NCBI RefSeq assembly: GCF_000244955.1
Contig: NZ_CM001439.1
Location: 2,942,628-3,006,627, forward strand
DNA from: Saccharomonospora marina XMU15
Lineage (GTDB): Bacteria > Actinomycetota > Actinomycetes > Mycobacteriales > Pseudonocardiaceae
DNA: 64,000 nt
Direction of reading: 5' to 3'
In this document: piece after piece, positions 28,136 through 35,833 of the stretch
Position numbering within the stretch: position 1 is the stretch's first letter
How the letters are laid out: every line of letters starts with the position of its first letter
Notes under the pieces: generated by a model
The model's database searches: none
What the model saw: only the letters and a program-made list of their open reading frames with translations
Told to the model about the DNA's origin: nothing
Program-made: the position numbers and the translations under genes

Positions 28136-28948
28136 TCAACTCGCCGCGTCGCCGTGCCGCCCACCTGTGCCCGGCAGCCACGCGCCACGTTCGATCAGCA
28201 ACTCGCGCAGCAGATCGGGTCTGTCTGTGACGATGCCGTGCACGCCGAGGTCCAGCAACGTCCGCATCTGTTCCTTGTCGTCGATGGTCCAGGTGTGCAC
28301 CTCGACGCCCGCCCTGGTGGCCGCGCGCAGAAACGCCCTGTCCACGATGGTCATGGGCCCCTGCCGCAGCGGGACCTGCGCCATGACGCCCCTGCTGAGG
28401 AACCCCAGTCGCAGGAACGGCAGCCAGCCGTTGGCCCACAGCACGGCCGCCGAGCGCGGGCCGAGCGAGGTGATCAGCTCCGGGCCCGCCAGCATGCGCA
28501 GCCGCGCCAGCCGGGCATCGGAGAACGACGCGGCAGCCACCCGGTGGAAGGCTTTGGTACGCCGCAGCGCGCGCACGAACGGCTCCACGGCGGTTCCAGC
28601 CTTGACGTCGACGTTGAAGAACGCGCCCGGTAGCTCCTCCAGCACGTCCTCCAGCCGCGACACACCCGCCTTGCCACCGACCTTCGCGCGACGGACGGTG
28701 TTCCACGTCTGCCTGGCGATCGGTCCGGTGCCGTCGGTGGTGCGATCCAGCGACGCGTCGTGGTGTATCACGACCACGCCGTCGGAGGTGGCGTGCACGT
28801 CGGTCTCGATGTAGCGGTAGCCCTCGGCGACGGCCTGCCGGAAGGCGGGCAGCGAGTTCTCCATGTCCGCCAGTTCGCCCACGTGCCATCCCCGGTGCGC
28901 GAACGCTCGTGGCAGCGGCTCGGCGAGGTAGGGATGCGAGACGGTCAT
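28136..28948 (-). CDS. Glycerophosphodiester phosphodiesterase
   Basis: The 270-residue TIM-barrel protein has the GDPD signatures AFAHRGWHVGELADMENSLP (HRG and E), GYRYIETDVHATSDGVVVIH (ExD, H) and HHDASLDRTTDGTG. The C-terminal VHTWTIDDKEQMRTLLDLGV and GIVTDRPDL are also typical. It hydrolyses glycerophosphodiesters from phospholipid turnover to sn-glycerol 3-phosphate and an alcohol. No signal peptide is seen, so it is probably cytoplasmic. ATG 28948 is chosen; the longer in-frame reading to 29035 adds a non-homologous His-rich stretch overlapping the divergent gene. Confidence 0.93.
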   Translation of the reverse strand: MTVSHPYLAEPLPRAFAHRGWHVGELADMENSLPAFRQAVAEGYRYIETDVHATSDGVVVIHHDASLDRTTDGTGPIARQTWNTVRRAKVGGKAGVSRLEDVLEELPGAFFNVDVKAGTAVEPFVRALRRTKAFHRVAAASFSDARLARLRMLAGPELITSLGPRSAAVLWANGWLPFLRLGFLSRGVMAQVPLRQGPMTIVDRAFLRAATRAGVEVHTWTIDDKEQMRTLLDLGVHGIVTDRPDLLRELLIERGAWLPGTGGRHGDAAS

Positions 28949-29014
28949 GTGGTCAGTGTGCCTGTTCGGCGTGGCCGAGGCATGAGCGTGTGGTGACCGG
29001 TTAGGGTCGGCGAA

Positions 29015-29404
29015 GTGAGCGAACCGGCCGAGCACACCACCCCCGTCATTGCGTCACGTGACGAATTGGCCGGACTGCGCAAGCCGGTGCCGACCCACTG
29101 CGGTTGGTGCGGGCAGCGGTTGGAGCACGGCGGCACGGTGGGCCGCAGGCGCCGCTACTGCGGCCAGTCGTGCAGACAGCGCGCCTACGAGCGCAGGCTC
29201 GCCGTGCAACGCGGCGGCCTGCCCGAAGACGCCGTCGTACTGTCCGCCGCGGAGCTGGCCATGTTGCAGGACCGGCTGTTCCAGTTGCGCTGCGCGGCCG
29301 AGGACGTGGTGACAGCCACCGAGGACGGCGCCGACGTCGCCGAGTTGCGTCGGCTTGCCGCCGAGTTGGCACGCAGCGCTCGAAGCCTGGAACGGCTTCG
29401 GTGA
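29015..29404 (+). CDS. Small zinc-ribbon protein of unknown function
   Basis: The 129-residue protein carries HCGWCGQRLEHGG...RRYCGQSCRQRAYERR (about residues 29-65), a CxxC-CxxxC zinc-binding pattern like those of small DNA- or RNA-binding ribbons. A helical C-terminus (AELAMLQDRLFQLRCAAEDV) follows. Start GTG at 29015, 66 bases from the divergent diesterase gene. I recognise the cysteine pattern from conserved actinobacterial proteins but not a defined function. Confidence 0.75.
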   Translation: MSEPAEHTTPVIASRDELAGLRKPVPTHCGWCGQRLEHGGTVGRRRRYCGQSCRQRAYERRLAVQRGGLPEDAVVLSAAELAMLQDRLFQLRCAAEDVVTATEDGADVAELRRLAAELARSARSLERLR

Positions 29405-29495
29405 GAGCCGTTAGTGCGGCGGCCGCCCAAGCGTCGATGGCGCTGCCGCCGCGTTGAAACCACATCTCCATTGCGCGCCGATAAGCTACATTATG

Positions 29496-29680
29496 TTAAG
29501 TAGTGTCCTCATGGGCTGTGCTCCGTTGCCCGCTCGTCAGCAGTCGCTGGAGTTCGCCGTTGAGCCCCCGCCAGTCGAGGTAGGTCCACGCCACCGCGTC
29601 GCTGTCGCCTGCGCGGCGAGGACGAAGCCGCTGTCCTGCCAGTCCGGGTCCCTGCTCCTTCCCTGGCACGCACCGGGTCG
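29496..29680 (-). pseudogene. Frameshifted C-terminal remnant of an unidentified gene
   Basis: On the minus strand, DPDWQDSGFVLAAQA (to about 29616) is continued in a different frame by GDSDAVAWTYLDWRGLNGEL and QRLLTSGQR, ending at TAA 29496-29498. Both halves look protein-like and join at GCGCAGGCGACAGC with a small indel. No intact frame covers them. The family is not recognised. The rest of 29405-29740 shows no gene; around 29480-29500 the sequence is unusually A/T-rich. Confidence 0.4.
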
Positions 29681-29740
29681 GACGCAGTCGGCCACCGAAA
29701 AGGTCGTGCTGCTCGCAGCAGGCCCTGCGACACTCGCCGT

Positions 29741-30232
29741 GTGGAAGCGCTGGAGGAGCTTCGGATGCTGGCCCTGCGTGAGGCCCTCGATGAGATCGTC
29801 GGTGCGAACGTGCTCATCGAAACCGCCTTGCGTGCGCTGCTGGACGGCGTTGATTCGCCGTCGCTTCGGCTCCTCGCCGGCCTGTCGCGGAAGGAGGAGG
29901 CCGACGCACACGACCTTTTCCGCGCCGTCGCGACCGAATTGGAGCTGACACCTGCCGCACCTGCCGACATACCAGGCACCCGATGGCAGCTTGTCCGCAT
30001 GCTGTGCGAGGCCATCGCAGAGGGGAGCATGGAGCCGGCAGTCGCCGCAGACCTGATCTGGCATCACGGCTGGAACGAACTCGGCTACCCCGATACGCTC
30101 CAGCCGCTGGCCTGCCGGGTGATCCAGCACGACGATTGGAATCCGTCCTGCGGTGTGGAACGCGATCGCTTTCGGCGGCTGATCATCGACGAGGCCAAGC
30201 GGCTCATCGATGGACCGTGGCCGCCGGCATGA
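29741..30232 (+). CDS. Conserved-looking hypothetical protein
   Basis: The 163-residue product (MEALEELRMLALREALDEIV) is helical and acidic. It has typical high-GC third positions and a sensible GTG start. WQLVRMLCEAIAEGSMEP and HHGWNELGYPDTLQPLACRV suggest a small alpha-helical domain. I do not recognise a family. It lies downstream of the remnant at 29496 and upstream of the P-loop protein on the same strand. Confidence 0.65.
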   Translation: MEALEELRMLALREALDEIVGANVLIETALRALLDGVDSPSLRLLAGLSRKEEADAHDLFRAVATELELTPAAPADIPGTRWQLVRMLCEAIAEGSMEPAVAADLIWHHGWNELGYPDTLQPLACRVIQHDDWNPSCGVERDRFRRLIIDEAKRLIDGPWPPA

Positions 30233-30324
30233 TCCGGCAACAGCTCCTGCCGCGACCGTAGTCTCGGGCCCGCAGGCGGAACCGGCTGTGGTCGCCGAAC
30301 ACCCACGAACCGAAGCCGCTCACG

Positions 30325-30918
30325 GTGAACTACTTACGCTCGGTGTTCGTTGGGCCCTTCATGTGGCGTCTGACGATCGAACCGAGGGCACTGGTGGTCA
30401 TCGCGGGGCTACCCGGATCCGGCAAGAGCACACTGCTGCGCTGCACGGAAACCGACACCGCGGTCACGGTGCTGGATTCGGACCAGCTGCGGGACCGACT
30501 CCGCGCTCTGCTGCCGAGGACGCCGTACTCGCGGTACCGACCACTGGTACATGTCCTGCACCGGCTTCGCGTGACCTGGCACGTCCTGCGCGACGCCAGC
30601 CCGGTAGTGGTGCACGATCCCGCGACCGGCGCGGCGACCAGGGCATGGCTGCGACTGCTGGGGCAGCTCGCCGGGCGTGCCCGGCACTTCGTGTGGGTGG
30701 AGTGCCCGCCCGAGCAGGCCGCCGCCGGTCAACGCACCCGAGGGCGGGTGCTGCGCCGGGGTTCGTTCCAGCGGCACGTCCGGCGGCTGCCCCGGGTGCG
30801 CGCGGCCTTGCGCGCCGGGCCGCGCGGGTGGCACACGACAACGATCGTCGACCGAGTTGCCGTCGCGGACGGCCTGCACCTGCGGGTCAGACCGCGTCCG
30901 AGCGCAGGCCCACGCTGA
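30325..30918 (+). CDS. P-loop NTPase / small kinase-like ATPase
   Basis: The 197-residue protein has the Walker A motif IAGLPGSGKST (about residues 28-38), VLDSDQLRDRLRAL, VVVHDPATGAATRAWL and FVWVECPPEQAAAGQRTRGR. This is the layout of small zeta-toxin/T4-kinase-like or AAA_33 ATPases that phosphorylate small molecules or nucleic acid ends. The lid arginines in RTRGRVLRRGSFQRHVRR support a kinase-type lid. Substrate unknown. Start may be GTG 30325 or ATG 30361. Confidence 0.75.
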   Translation: MNYLRSVFVGPFMWRLTIEPRALVVIAGLPGSGKSTLLRCTETDTAVTVLDSDQLRDRLRALLPRTPYSRYRPLVHVLHRLRVTWHVLRDASPVVVHDPATGAATRAWLRLLGQLAGRARHFVWVECPPEQAAAGQRTRGRVLRRGSFQRHVRRLPRVRAALRAGPRGWHTTTIVDRVAVADGLHLRVRPRPSAGPR

Positions 30919-30986
30919 GGCCTCCCCGGCCCTGTTCGCCCGACGCTGTGGCACCGCTCGATCGATCGGGGCCATGGCCTGAGGGC

Positions 30987-31015
30987 TTGCTCGGTCGGGG
31001 TAGAGTCGGTACACC
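30987..31015 (+). promoter_or_regulatory. Candidate promoter of the leader ORF and methyltransferase
   Basis: TTGCTC (30987-30992) and TACACC (31010-31015) are separated by 17 bases, resembling -35 and -10 elements of housekeeping actinobacterial promoters. Transcription would start near 31022, about 12 bases before the leader ORF. Confidence 0.45.
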
Positions 31016-31033
31016 GAAGATCGCACCGAGGAG

Positions 31034-31087
31034 GTGAGACCCGTTTCCGCCAGCAACGTTCGGGTGCTCGCCTCGGCGGTCCGCTGA
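31034..31087 (+). CDS. Short leader peptide ORF (17 residues)
   Basis: GTG at 31034 directly follows the strong ribosome site GAGGAG and encodes VRPVSASNVRVLASAVR before TGA at 31085-31087. It lies 46 bases upstream of the methyltransferase start. Codons 10-13 lie in the first arm of an RNA structure that can pair with a segment between the two genes. Candidate translational attenuator peptide; no homologous leader is recalled with certainty. Confidence 0.5.
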   Translation: MRPVSASNVRVLASAVR

Positions 31088-31130
31088 CCGCTCGACGAGC
31101 GTGAGCGCCCGCTGCACTCGAAGGGCGCTT
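31062..31130 (+). promoter_or_regulatory. Mutually exclusive hairpins between leader ORF and methyltransferase
   Basis: Segment 1 GGGTGCTC (31062-31069, inside the leader ORF) can pair over 8 bp with segment 2 GAGCGCCC (31103-31110). Segment 2 can instead pair over 8 bp with segment 3 GGGCGCTT (31123-31130). Segment 3 overlaps the methyltransferase ribosome site AAGGG (31121-31125). Pairing 2:3 would hide that site; pairing 1:2 would expose it. A ribosome on the leader ORF would disrupt segment 1. Confidence 0.5.
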
Positions 31131-31133
31131 TCG

Positions 31134-31916
31134 ATGTCACTCCCCCTTGATCAAGCCACGCTGGTCCACACGCTGCGGGCGGCGGGTTGTGTTTTCGCCG
31201 AGGACGAGGCCCGCCTGCTGGGCGCGGCGACCACGGACCCGGCCGAGCTTGGCCTGTTGCTCGACCGGCGGGTGTCGGGTGTTCCGCTGGAACACGTTCT
31301 CGGCTGGGCCGAGTTCTGCGGGCTGCGCGTCGCCGTGGACCCCGGTGTGTTCGTTCCCCGCCGCCGCACCGAGTTCCTCGCGCGGCAGGCCGCGACACTG
31401 GCCCGGCCCGGTGCCGTCGTGGTCGACCTGTGCTGCGGCTGCGGCGCCATCGGTGCCGCCGTCCTCGCGGCCGTGCCCGGGATCGAACTGCACGCCGCCG
31501 ACCTCGAACCGGCCGCCGTTGGGTGCGCACGCCGCAACCTCGCAGGCCCTGGTGCGACCGTGTACGAAGGCGACCTCGACGAGCCACTTCCCGCCGGGCT
31601 GCGGGGCAGGGTCGACGTGTTGGTCGCCAACGTGCCGTACGTACCGAGCGAGGCGGTGGCCACCATGCCCCCGGAGGCGCGCGATCACGAGCCTCGCCGC
31701 GCGCTCGACGGCGGCGCCGACGGGTTGTCGATGGTCCGCAGACTCGCCACTGTCGCGCCGCGCTGGCTCGGCCCCACCGGCCAGGTGCTGTTCGAGGTGG
31801 CGCGCTCGCAACTCCCCTCGGCCCGTGCCGCGCTCACCGGCGCGGGCCTGGTGCCTGCCGTGCGCACGTGTGACGAGGTGGGCGCCACCGTGCTGGTCGC
31901 GACCCGTTCGCGTTGA
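31134..31916 (+). CDS. PrmC/HemK-related protein-(glutamine-N5) methyltransferase
   Basis: The 260-residue protein has an N-terminal helical region and a class I SAM domain: VVVDLCCGCGAIGAAVLAAV (SAM motif I), LHAADLEPAAVGCARRN, and DVLVANVPYVPSEAV, the HemK NPPY motif in the variant form NVPY. That variant fits the PrmC-related methyltransferase subfamily found in actinobacteria rather than PrmC itself. ATG 31134 is preceded by AAGGG; the longer frame from 31101 would read through the leader hairpin. Confidence 0.88.
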   Translation: MSLPLDQATLVHTLRAAGCVFAEDEARLLGAATTDPAELGLLLDRRVSGVPLEHVLGWAEFCGLRVAVDPGVFVPRRRTEFLARQAATLARPGAVVVDLCCGCGAIGAAVLAAVPGIELHAADLEPAAVGCARRNLAGPGATVYEGDLDEPLPAGLRGRVDVLVANVPYVPSEAVATMPPEARDHEPRRALDGGADGLSMVRRLATVAPRWLGPTGQVLFEVARSQLPSARAALTGAGLVPAVRTCDEVGATVLVATRSR

Positions 31917-32025
31917 GCCAGGTCTGGCCGCTTCACACGAGCGCGCTGTTTCGCGCGCGGTGACAGGGGAAGCCATCCGTTGAGCAGGACGTGACGATCA
32001 GCGGACAGGCGGCGCGGTAACAGAC

Positions 32026-32301
32026 ATGGTCAGCTATGCCTACCGGTGCCCCCGGTGTGGTGAGTTCGAGACGCGATTGCCGATGGGTCGGGCCACGGCC
32101 ACCCTAGGGTGTCCCGACTGTGGTGCGTCCGCGGTGCGCAGGTTCACCGCGCCCGCACTGCGGCGGGCAGCGACGCCAGTCGATCACGCGCGTGAACGGG
32201 CCGAGCGCAGCGCACACGAGCCCGAGGTGGTTTCGGCGCCGCCGCCGAAACCGGTGCGTGTCAGTCGCGACCCCCGGCATGCCCGGCTGCCTCGTCCGTG
32301 A
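32026..32301 (+). CDS. FmdB family zinc-ribbon protein
   Basis: The 91-residue protein begins MVSYAYRCPRCGEFETRLPM and has a second pair CPDCGASAVRRF, the four-cysteine FmdB/CxxC_CxxC_SSSS ribbon. In Methylophilus the fmdB gene sits with the formamidase gene and was proposed to regulate it; here too it lies 40 bases upstream of a formamidase gene. The C-terminal half is charged and probably disordered. Confidence 0.9.
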   Translation: MVSYAYRCPRCGEFETRLPMGRATATLGCPDCGASAVRRFTAPALRRAATPVDHARERAERSAHEPEVVSAPPPKPVRVSRDPRHARLPRP

Positions 32302-32341
32302 CCCACCACCTCAGCAACACCCCAGCAACGAGGAGCCGGTC

Positions 32342-33586
32342 ATGCCCGATGTCAAGTTCAGTGTCGACCAGTCCCGCGCCTTCTCCGAGCAGGACGTGCT
32401 CGGGCACAACCGCTGGCACCCGGACGTGCCCGCCGCGGTGACGGTGCGGCCTGGCGAGGATTTCCGGGTGGAGTGCCGCGAGTGGTTCGACGGCACCATC
32501 CACAACGACGACAGCGCCGATGACGTCCGTGACGCCGATCTGTCCATCGTGCACCAACTGTCCGGGCCGATCGCCGTCGAGGGCGCGCAGCCGGGCGACC
32601 TGCTGGCGGTGGACATCCTGGACCTCGGCCCGGTGCCGCAGCAGGTGGGGCCGGTCGCCGGGCAGGGCTGGGGCTACACCGGGATCTTCGCGCGGGACAA
32701 CGGCGGAGGTTTCCTCACCGACCACTTCCCCGATGCCTACAAGGCGGTGTGGGACTTCCACGGGCTGACGGCCACCTCCCGGCATCTGCCGGGGGTGTCC
32801 TTCACCGGGATCGCTCACCCGGGCCTGATGGGCACAGCACCCTCGGCCGAGCTGCTGGCGCGGTGGAATCAGCGGGAAGGTGACCTGATCGCGACGAACC
32901 CTTCCGCTGTGCCTCCGCTGGCGCTGCCTCCGCTGCCGGAGAACGCGTTGCTGGGTTCGCTGACGGGCGCGGAGTTCGACCGGGTGGCGGGCGAGGCCGC
33001 CCGCACCGCCCCGCCGAGAGAGAACGGCGGCAACCAGGACATCAAGAACCTGTCCCGTGGTTCGCGCGTGTTCTACCCGGTGTTCGTCCCCGGCGGCAAA
33101 CTTTCCCTTGGTGACCTGCACTTCAGCCAGGGAGACGGTGAGATCACCTTCTGCGGCGCGATCGAGATGGGCGGCTACATCGATCTGCGCGTGGAGGTCA
33201 TCAAGAACGGGATGGACACCTTCGGCGTGGAGGCGCCGGTGTTCATCCCGGGCCGGGTGGAGCCTCGCTACACCGAGTTCCTGACTTTCGCCGGGCTGTC
33301 GGTGACCGAGTCGGGCGAGCAGCGCTATCTCGATTCCTCGCTGGCGTACCGCAGGGCGTGCCTGCACGCGATCGACTACCTCACCAAGTTCGGCTACACG
33401 CCGGAGCAGGCGTATCTGATCCTGGGTGCGGCGCCGATCGAGGGCAGGTTGTCCGGTGTGGTGGACATTCCCAATGCGTGCGCCACGCTGTACATCCCCA
33501 CCGCGATCTTCGACTTCGACCCCCGGCCGTCGGCGGGCCCGCCGCGCGCGGTCGACCGTGGTCAGTGCGCGGTGAGCAGCCGGTAG
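32342..33586 (+). CDS. fmdA: Formamidase (FmdA/AmdA family)
   Basis: The 414-residue protein is of the acetamidase/formamidase family: FRVECREWFDGTIHNDDSAD, LSGPIAVEGAQPGDLLAVDI, FTGIAHPGLMGTAPS, GGNQDIKNLSRGSRVFYPVF and GDLHFSQGDGEITFCGAIEM. It hydrolyses formamide to formate and ammonia and is cytoplasmic. The ATG at 32342 follows AACGAGGAGCC; the open frame upstream overlaps fmdB and is not used. Probable role: use of formamide as nitrogen source. Confidence 0.95.
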   Translation: MPDVKFSVDQSRAFSEQDVLGHNRWHPDVPAAVTVRPGEDFRVECREWFDGTIHNDDSADDVRDADLSIVHQLSGPIAVEGAQPGDLLAVDILDLGPVPQQVGPVAGQGWGYTGIFARDNGGGFLTDHFPDAYKAVWDFHGLTATSRHLPGVSFTGIAHPGLMGTAPSAELLARWNQREGDLIATNPSAVPPLALPPLPENALLGSLTGAEFDRVAGEAARTAPPRENGGNQDIKNLSRGSRVFYPVFVPGGKLSLGDLHFSQGDGEITFCGAIEMGGYIDLRVEVIKNGMDTFGVEAPVFIPGRVEPRYTEFLTFAGLSVTESGEQRYLDSSLAYRRACLHAIDYLTKFGYTPEQAYLILGAAPIEGRLSGVVDIPNACATLYIPTAIFDFDPRPSAGPPRAVDRGQCAVSSR

Positions 33587-33632
33587 GCCCGCCGACGGTG
33601 GCCACTGTGGCTGTCGGGTGGCGACCGGATGG

Positions 33633-34040
33633 TTATCGGGTGGGCAGCATCTCCAGGTAGTGCGGGTTGAACATGATGCCGAGCAGGTTGCCGAACGGGT
33701 CGGTGACGGTGGCGGTGATGAAGCCCTCCCCCCGGTCCTGCGGTGGTTCGTGTGCCTTCCCGCCCATCGACAGCAGCCGTTGGTAGGTGCCGTCGATGTC
33801 GTCGACGTGCCAGTACACGACCGCTCCGGCCGGGCCCGGTCCGCTGGGGTGCGCGGCGTAGCGGCTGTCGATGATGCCCAGTTCGTGTTGCAGGTCGCCG
33901 AGGCGGAATTCCACGTAGGCGGGTGGCCCTTCGACCGGGCGTACGAAGTAGGGCTCGACGCCGAGCAGTTCGGTGTAGAAGCGGGCGGCCGCGGGCACGT
34001 CGTCGGCGAAGAAGCTGACGGTGCTGAGTCCTCGCAACAT
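33633..34040 (-). CDS. VOC family (glyoxalase/bleomycin-resistance fold) protein
   Basis: The 135-residue protein contains two beta-alpha-beta-beta-beta halves: STVSFFADDVPAAARFYTEL near the start and VVYWHVDDIDGTYQRLLSMG, then FITATVTDPFGNLLGIMFNP. Metal-ligand positions (His, Glu) are not all evident. VOC members include lyases and drug-binding proteins; the substrate is unknown. It is divergent from a WYL regulator with a palindrome between them, so it is probably that regulator's target. Confidence 0.88.
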   Translation of the reverse strand: MLRGLSTVSFFADDVPAAARFYTELLGVEPYFVRPVEGPPAYVEFRLGDLQHELGIIDSRYAAHPSGPGPAGAVVYWHVDDIDGTYQRLLSMGGKAHEPPQDRGEGFITATVTDPFGNLLGIMFNPHYLEMLPTR

Positions 34041-34086
34041 GGTGGTTCCTTCCCGTTCGGTGATGTGCTGTCATGGTCCGCCCTTG

Positions 34087-34109
34087 AACAGCTCACCCTG
34101 TGAGCTGTT
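34087..34109. promoter_or_regulatory. Near-perfect palindromic operator between the VOC gene and WYL regulator
   Basis: AACAGCTCAC (34087-34096), spacer CCT, GTGAGCTGTT (34100-34109): 10-bp perfect arms. It is 47 bases from the VOC start and 20 bases before the regulator start. This position fits a shared operator through which the WYL protein controls itself and the VOC gene. Confidence 0.75.
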
Positions 34110-34128
34110 TTGCTGCGAGACTGGTTTC

Positions 34129-35088
34129 GTGCGCGCCGATCGTCTCGTGGCTGTCCTGTTGCTGATGCAGGCTCGCGGCCGGGTCACCGCCCCGGAACTG
34201 GCCGGGGAACTGGAGGTTTCGGTGGCCACCGCCCGGCGTGACCTGGAGGCGCTGTCGACGGCGGGTGTGCCGGTGTACTCGCAGCAGGGTCGGGGCGGCG
34301 GGTGGTCGCTGGTTGGTGGCGCGCGTACCGACCTGAGCGGGCTCACCGAGCGCGAGGCGCAGGAGTTGTTCCTGCTGGCGGGCCCGCTGGCGGGGTCGTC
34401 ACCGGGGGCACGGTCGGCGCTGCGCAAGCTGGTGCGGGCGTTGCCGGACTCCTTCCGGGCCGATGCGCAGGCCGCGGCGGATGCCGTGGTGGTGGATTCC
34501 ACGGGGTGGGGCGAGCTCGGCCCTGCCCGACCGGAGGTGTTGGGCACGATCCAGTCGGCCGTGGTTCGGCGTCGCAAGCTACGGCTGGGTTACGAGGGCA
34601 GGACGGGGCAGGCGACGCGGCGGATGGTGGACCCGTGGGGTCTGGTGAGCAAGGACGGCGTCTGGTACCTGCTGGCGGGCACCGAGCGAGGTCAGCGCAC
34701 CTTCCGGCTCGACCGGGTACGCGACGTCGAGGTCAGCGACCTGGCAGGTGAGCGGCCCGCCGACTTCGAACTCTCCCAGGCGTGGGAGCGGGTGGCCAGT
34801 GAGGTGGAACGCAGACGTGCCGGTGTGTCGGTCACCGTGCTGGTGCCGCCTCGGCTGGTTTCGGTGCTGCGCAACCAGTTCGGCCGGCACTGTCACGTCG
34901 AGGGCGAGGTCGGTGATGCCGGGGACGGCAGGGTGCGGGTCAGGCTGGCCGGTCACAGCGCGCTGTCGCTGGCCGAGCACCTGGCAGGGTTCGGCGGCGC
35001 GGTGACGGTGGTCGAACCCGATGAGGTAGGGCGCGAGCTCGGCCGGATCGGTATGGAACTGGCCACGAAATACGCGGGGCTTTCCTGA
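34129..35088 (+). CDS. YafY-type HTH and WYL domain transcriptional regulator
   Basis: The 319-residue protein has a DeoR-like HTH (RADRLVAVLLLMQARGRVTA, then ELAGELEVSVATARRDLEAL) and a WYL domain (about 140-215) with RKLRLGYEGRTGQATRRMVD, PWGLVSKDGVWYLLAGTERG and RTFRLDRVRDVEV. A WCX C-terminal domain follows. WYL regulators respond to small ligands or nucleic acid. The GTG start at 34129 is nearest the palindrome; frame upstream overlaps the divergent VOC gene. Confidence 0.92.
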   Translation: MRADRLVAVLLLMQARGRVTAPELAGELEVSVATARRDLEALSTAGVPVYSQQGRGGGWSLVGGARTDLSGLTEREAQELFLLAGPLAGSSPGARSALRKLVRALPDSFRADAQAAADAVVVDSTGWGELGPARPEVLGTIQSAVVRRRKLRLGYEGRTGQATRRMVDPWGLVSKDGVWYLLAGTERGQRTFRLDRVRDVEVSDLAGERPADFELSQAWERVASEVERRRAGVSVTVLVPPRLVSVLRNQFGRHCHVEGEVGDAGDGRVRVRLAGHSALSLAEHLAGFGGAVTVVEPDEVGRELGRIGMELATKYAGLS

Positions 35089-35099
35089 CCGTCGTGACG

Positions 35100-35129
35100 C
35101 CCGCCCCCGCCAGGCGTGGCGAGGGCGGG
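35100..35129. terminator. Hairpin between convergent WYL regulator and second VOC gene
   Basis: CCCGCCC-C-CGCC pairs with GGCG-A-GGGCGGG across AGGCGT; 11 bp with one mismatch. It is 12 bases after the regulator stop and before the convergent VOC gene. Confidence 0.7.
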
Positions 35130-35181
35130 GTCGTGGTGGCCGCGGCGGGCGGGATGTCCGCATTGCCCCGGCCACCGCTGG

Positions 35182-35559
35182 TCACAGGTACGGCCGGGTG
35201 ATCATTTCGATCCCGTGCCCCGCCGGGTCGAGGAAGTAGACCCCTCGCCCACCGTGCTCAAAGTTGATCTCACCGGTGCGTTGGAAGAACGGGTCGGCCG
35301 AGTGTTCGATGCCGCGTTCGACCAGCCGTGCGTACGCCCGGTCGAACAACTCCTCGTCCACCAGGAACGCGTAGTGCTGCAGTTGAATGGTCTCCACCGG
35401 CGGTTCCGCGAACTGCAACAGCACCCCGTCCTCGCAGCTGAGGTTGGTGAACACGCCCCAGGACGGGGCCGGTGCCAGTTCGAGGATGTCGCGGAAGAAG
35501 GCGGCGGATTCGGCCTTGTCCTTCGCGGCGATGATGGTGTGGTTGAAGCGTGCGCTCAA
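35182..35559 (-). CDS. Second VOC family protein
   Basis: The product (about 125 residues) starts LLSARFNHTIIAAKDKAESA. It continues AAFFRDILELAPAPSWGVFT, LQHYAFLVDEELFDRAYARL and GGRGVYFLDPAGHGIEMITR, a complete VOC domain with His and Glu at metal-ligand positions. TTG at 35559 is preferred because AGGAGG lies just before it; an in-frame ATG at 35601 would place an inverted repeat inside the gene. It resembles family members annotated as catechol dioxygenase-like; substrate unknown. Confidence 0.8.
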   Translation of the reverse strand: MSARFNHTIIAAKDKAESAAFFRDILELAPAPSWGVFTNLSCEDGVLLQFAEPPVETIQLQHYAFLVDEELFDRAYARLVERGIEHSADPFFQRTGEINFEHGGRGVYFLDPAGHGIEMITRPYL

Positions 35560-35567
35560 GAGTCCTC

Positions 35568-35610
35568 CTGTCGTGATCGAACCTTCGAAGCTTTCGGTCA
35601 ATCACGACAG
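35568..35610. promoter_or_regulatory. Inverted repeat over the second VOC gene's leader
   Basis: CTGTCGTGAT (35568-35577) and ATCACGACAG (35601-35610) are perfect 10-bp arms with a 23-base spacer that itself contains CTTCGAAG. The proximal arm overlaps the AGGAGG ribosome site, so binding here or RNA folding would limit expression. Confidence 0.6.
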
Positions 35611-35833
35611 CGGCGGCGCTCGAGCGTTCGTGCACGACCGCCGTAGCACCGGGCCTCTACCGGCCCGCGCCGCGTTCAGGTGACTACCGGGTCACCAATC
35701 CGTGCGTGGCATCGCGCCGTCCCGGTCATCATCGCCGGTAACTATAGCCGACCACGCGTCACCGAAGATGCTGTCGGGGTGACCTGGGACACGCGCGGAC
35801 CTGCCGGTGAGCTCGGCATGGCGACAATGAGGC

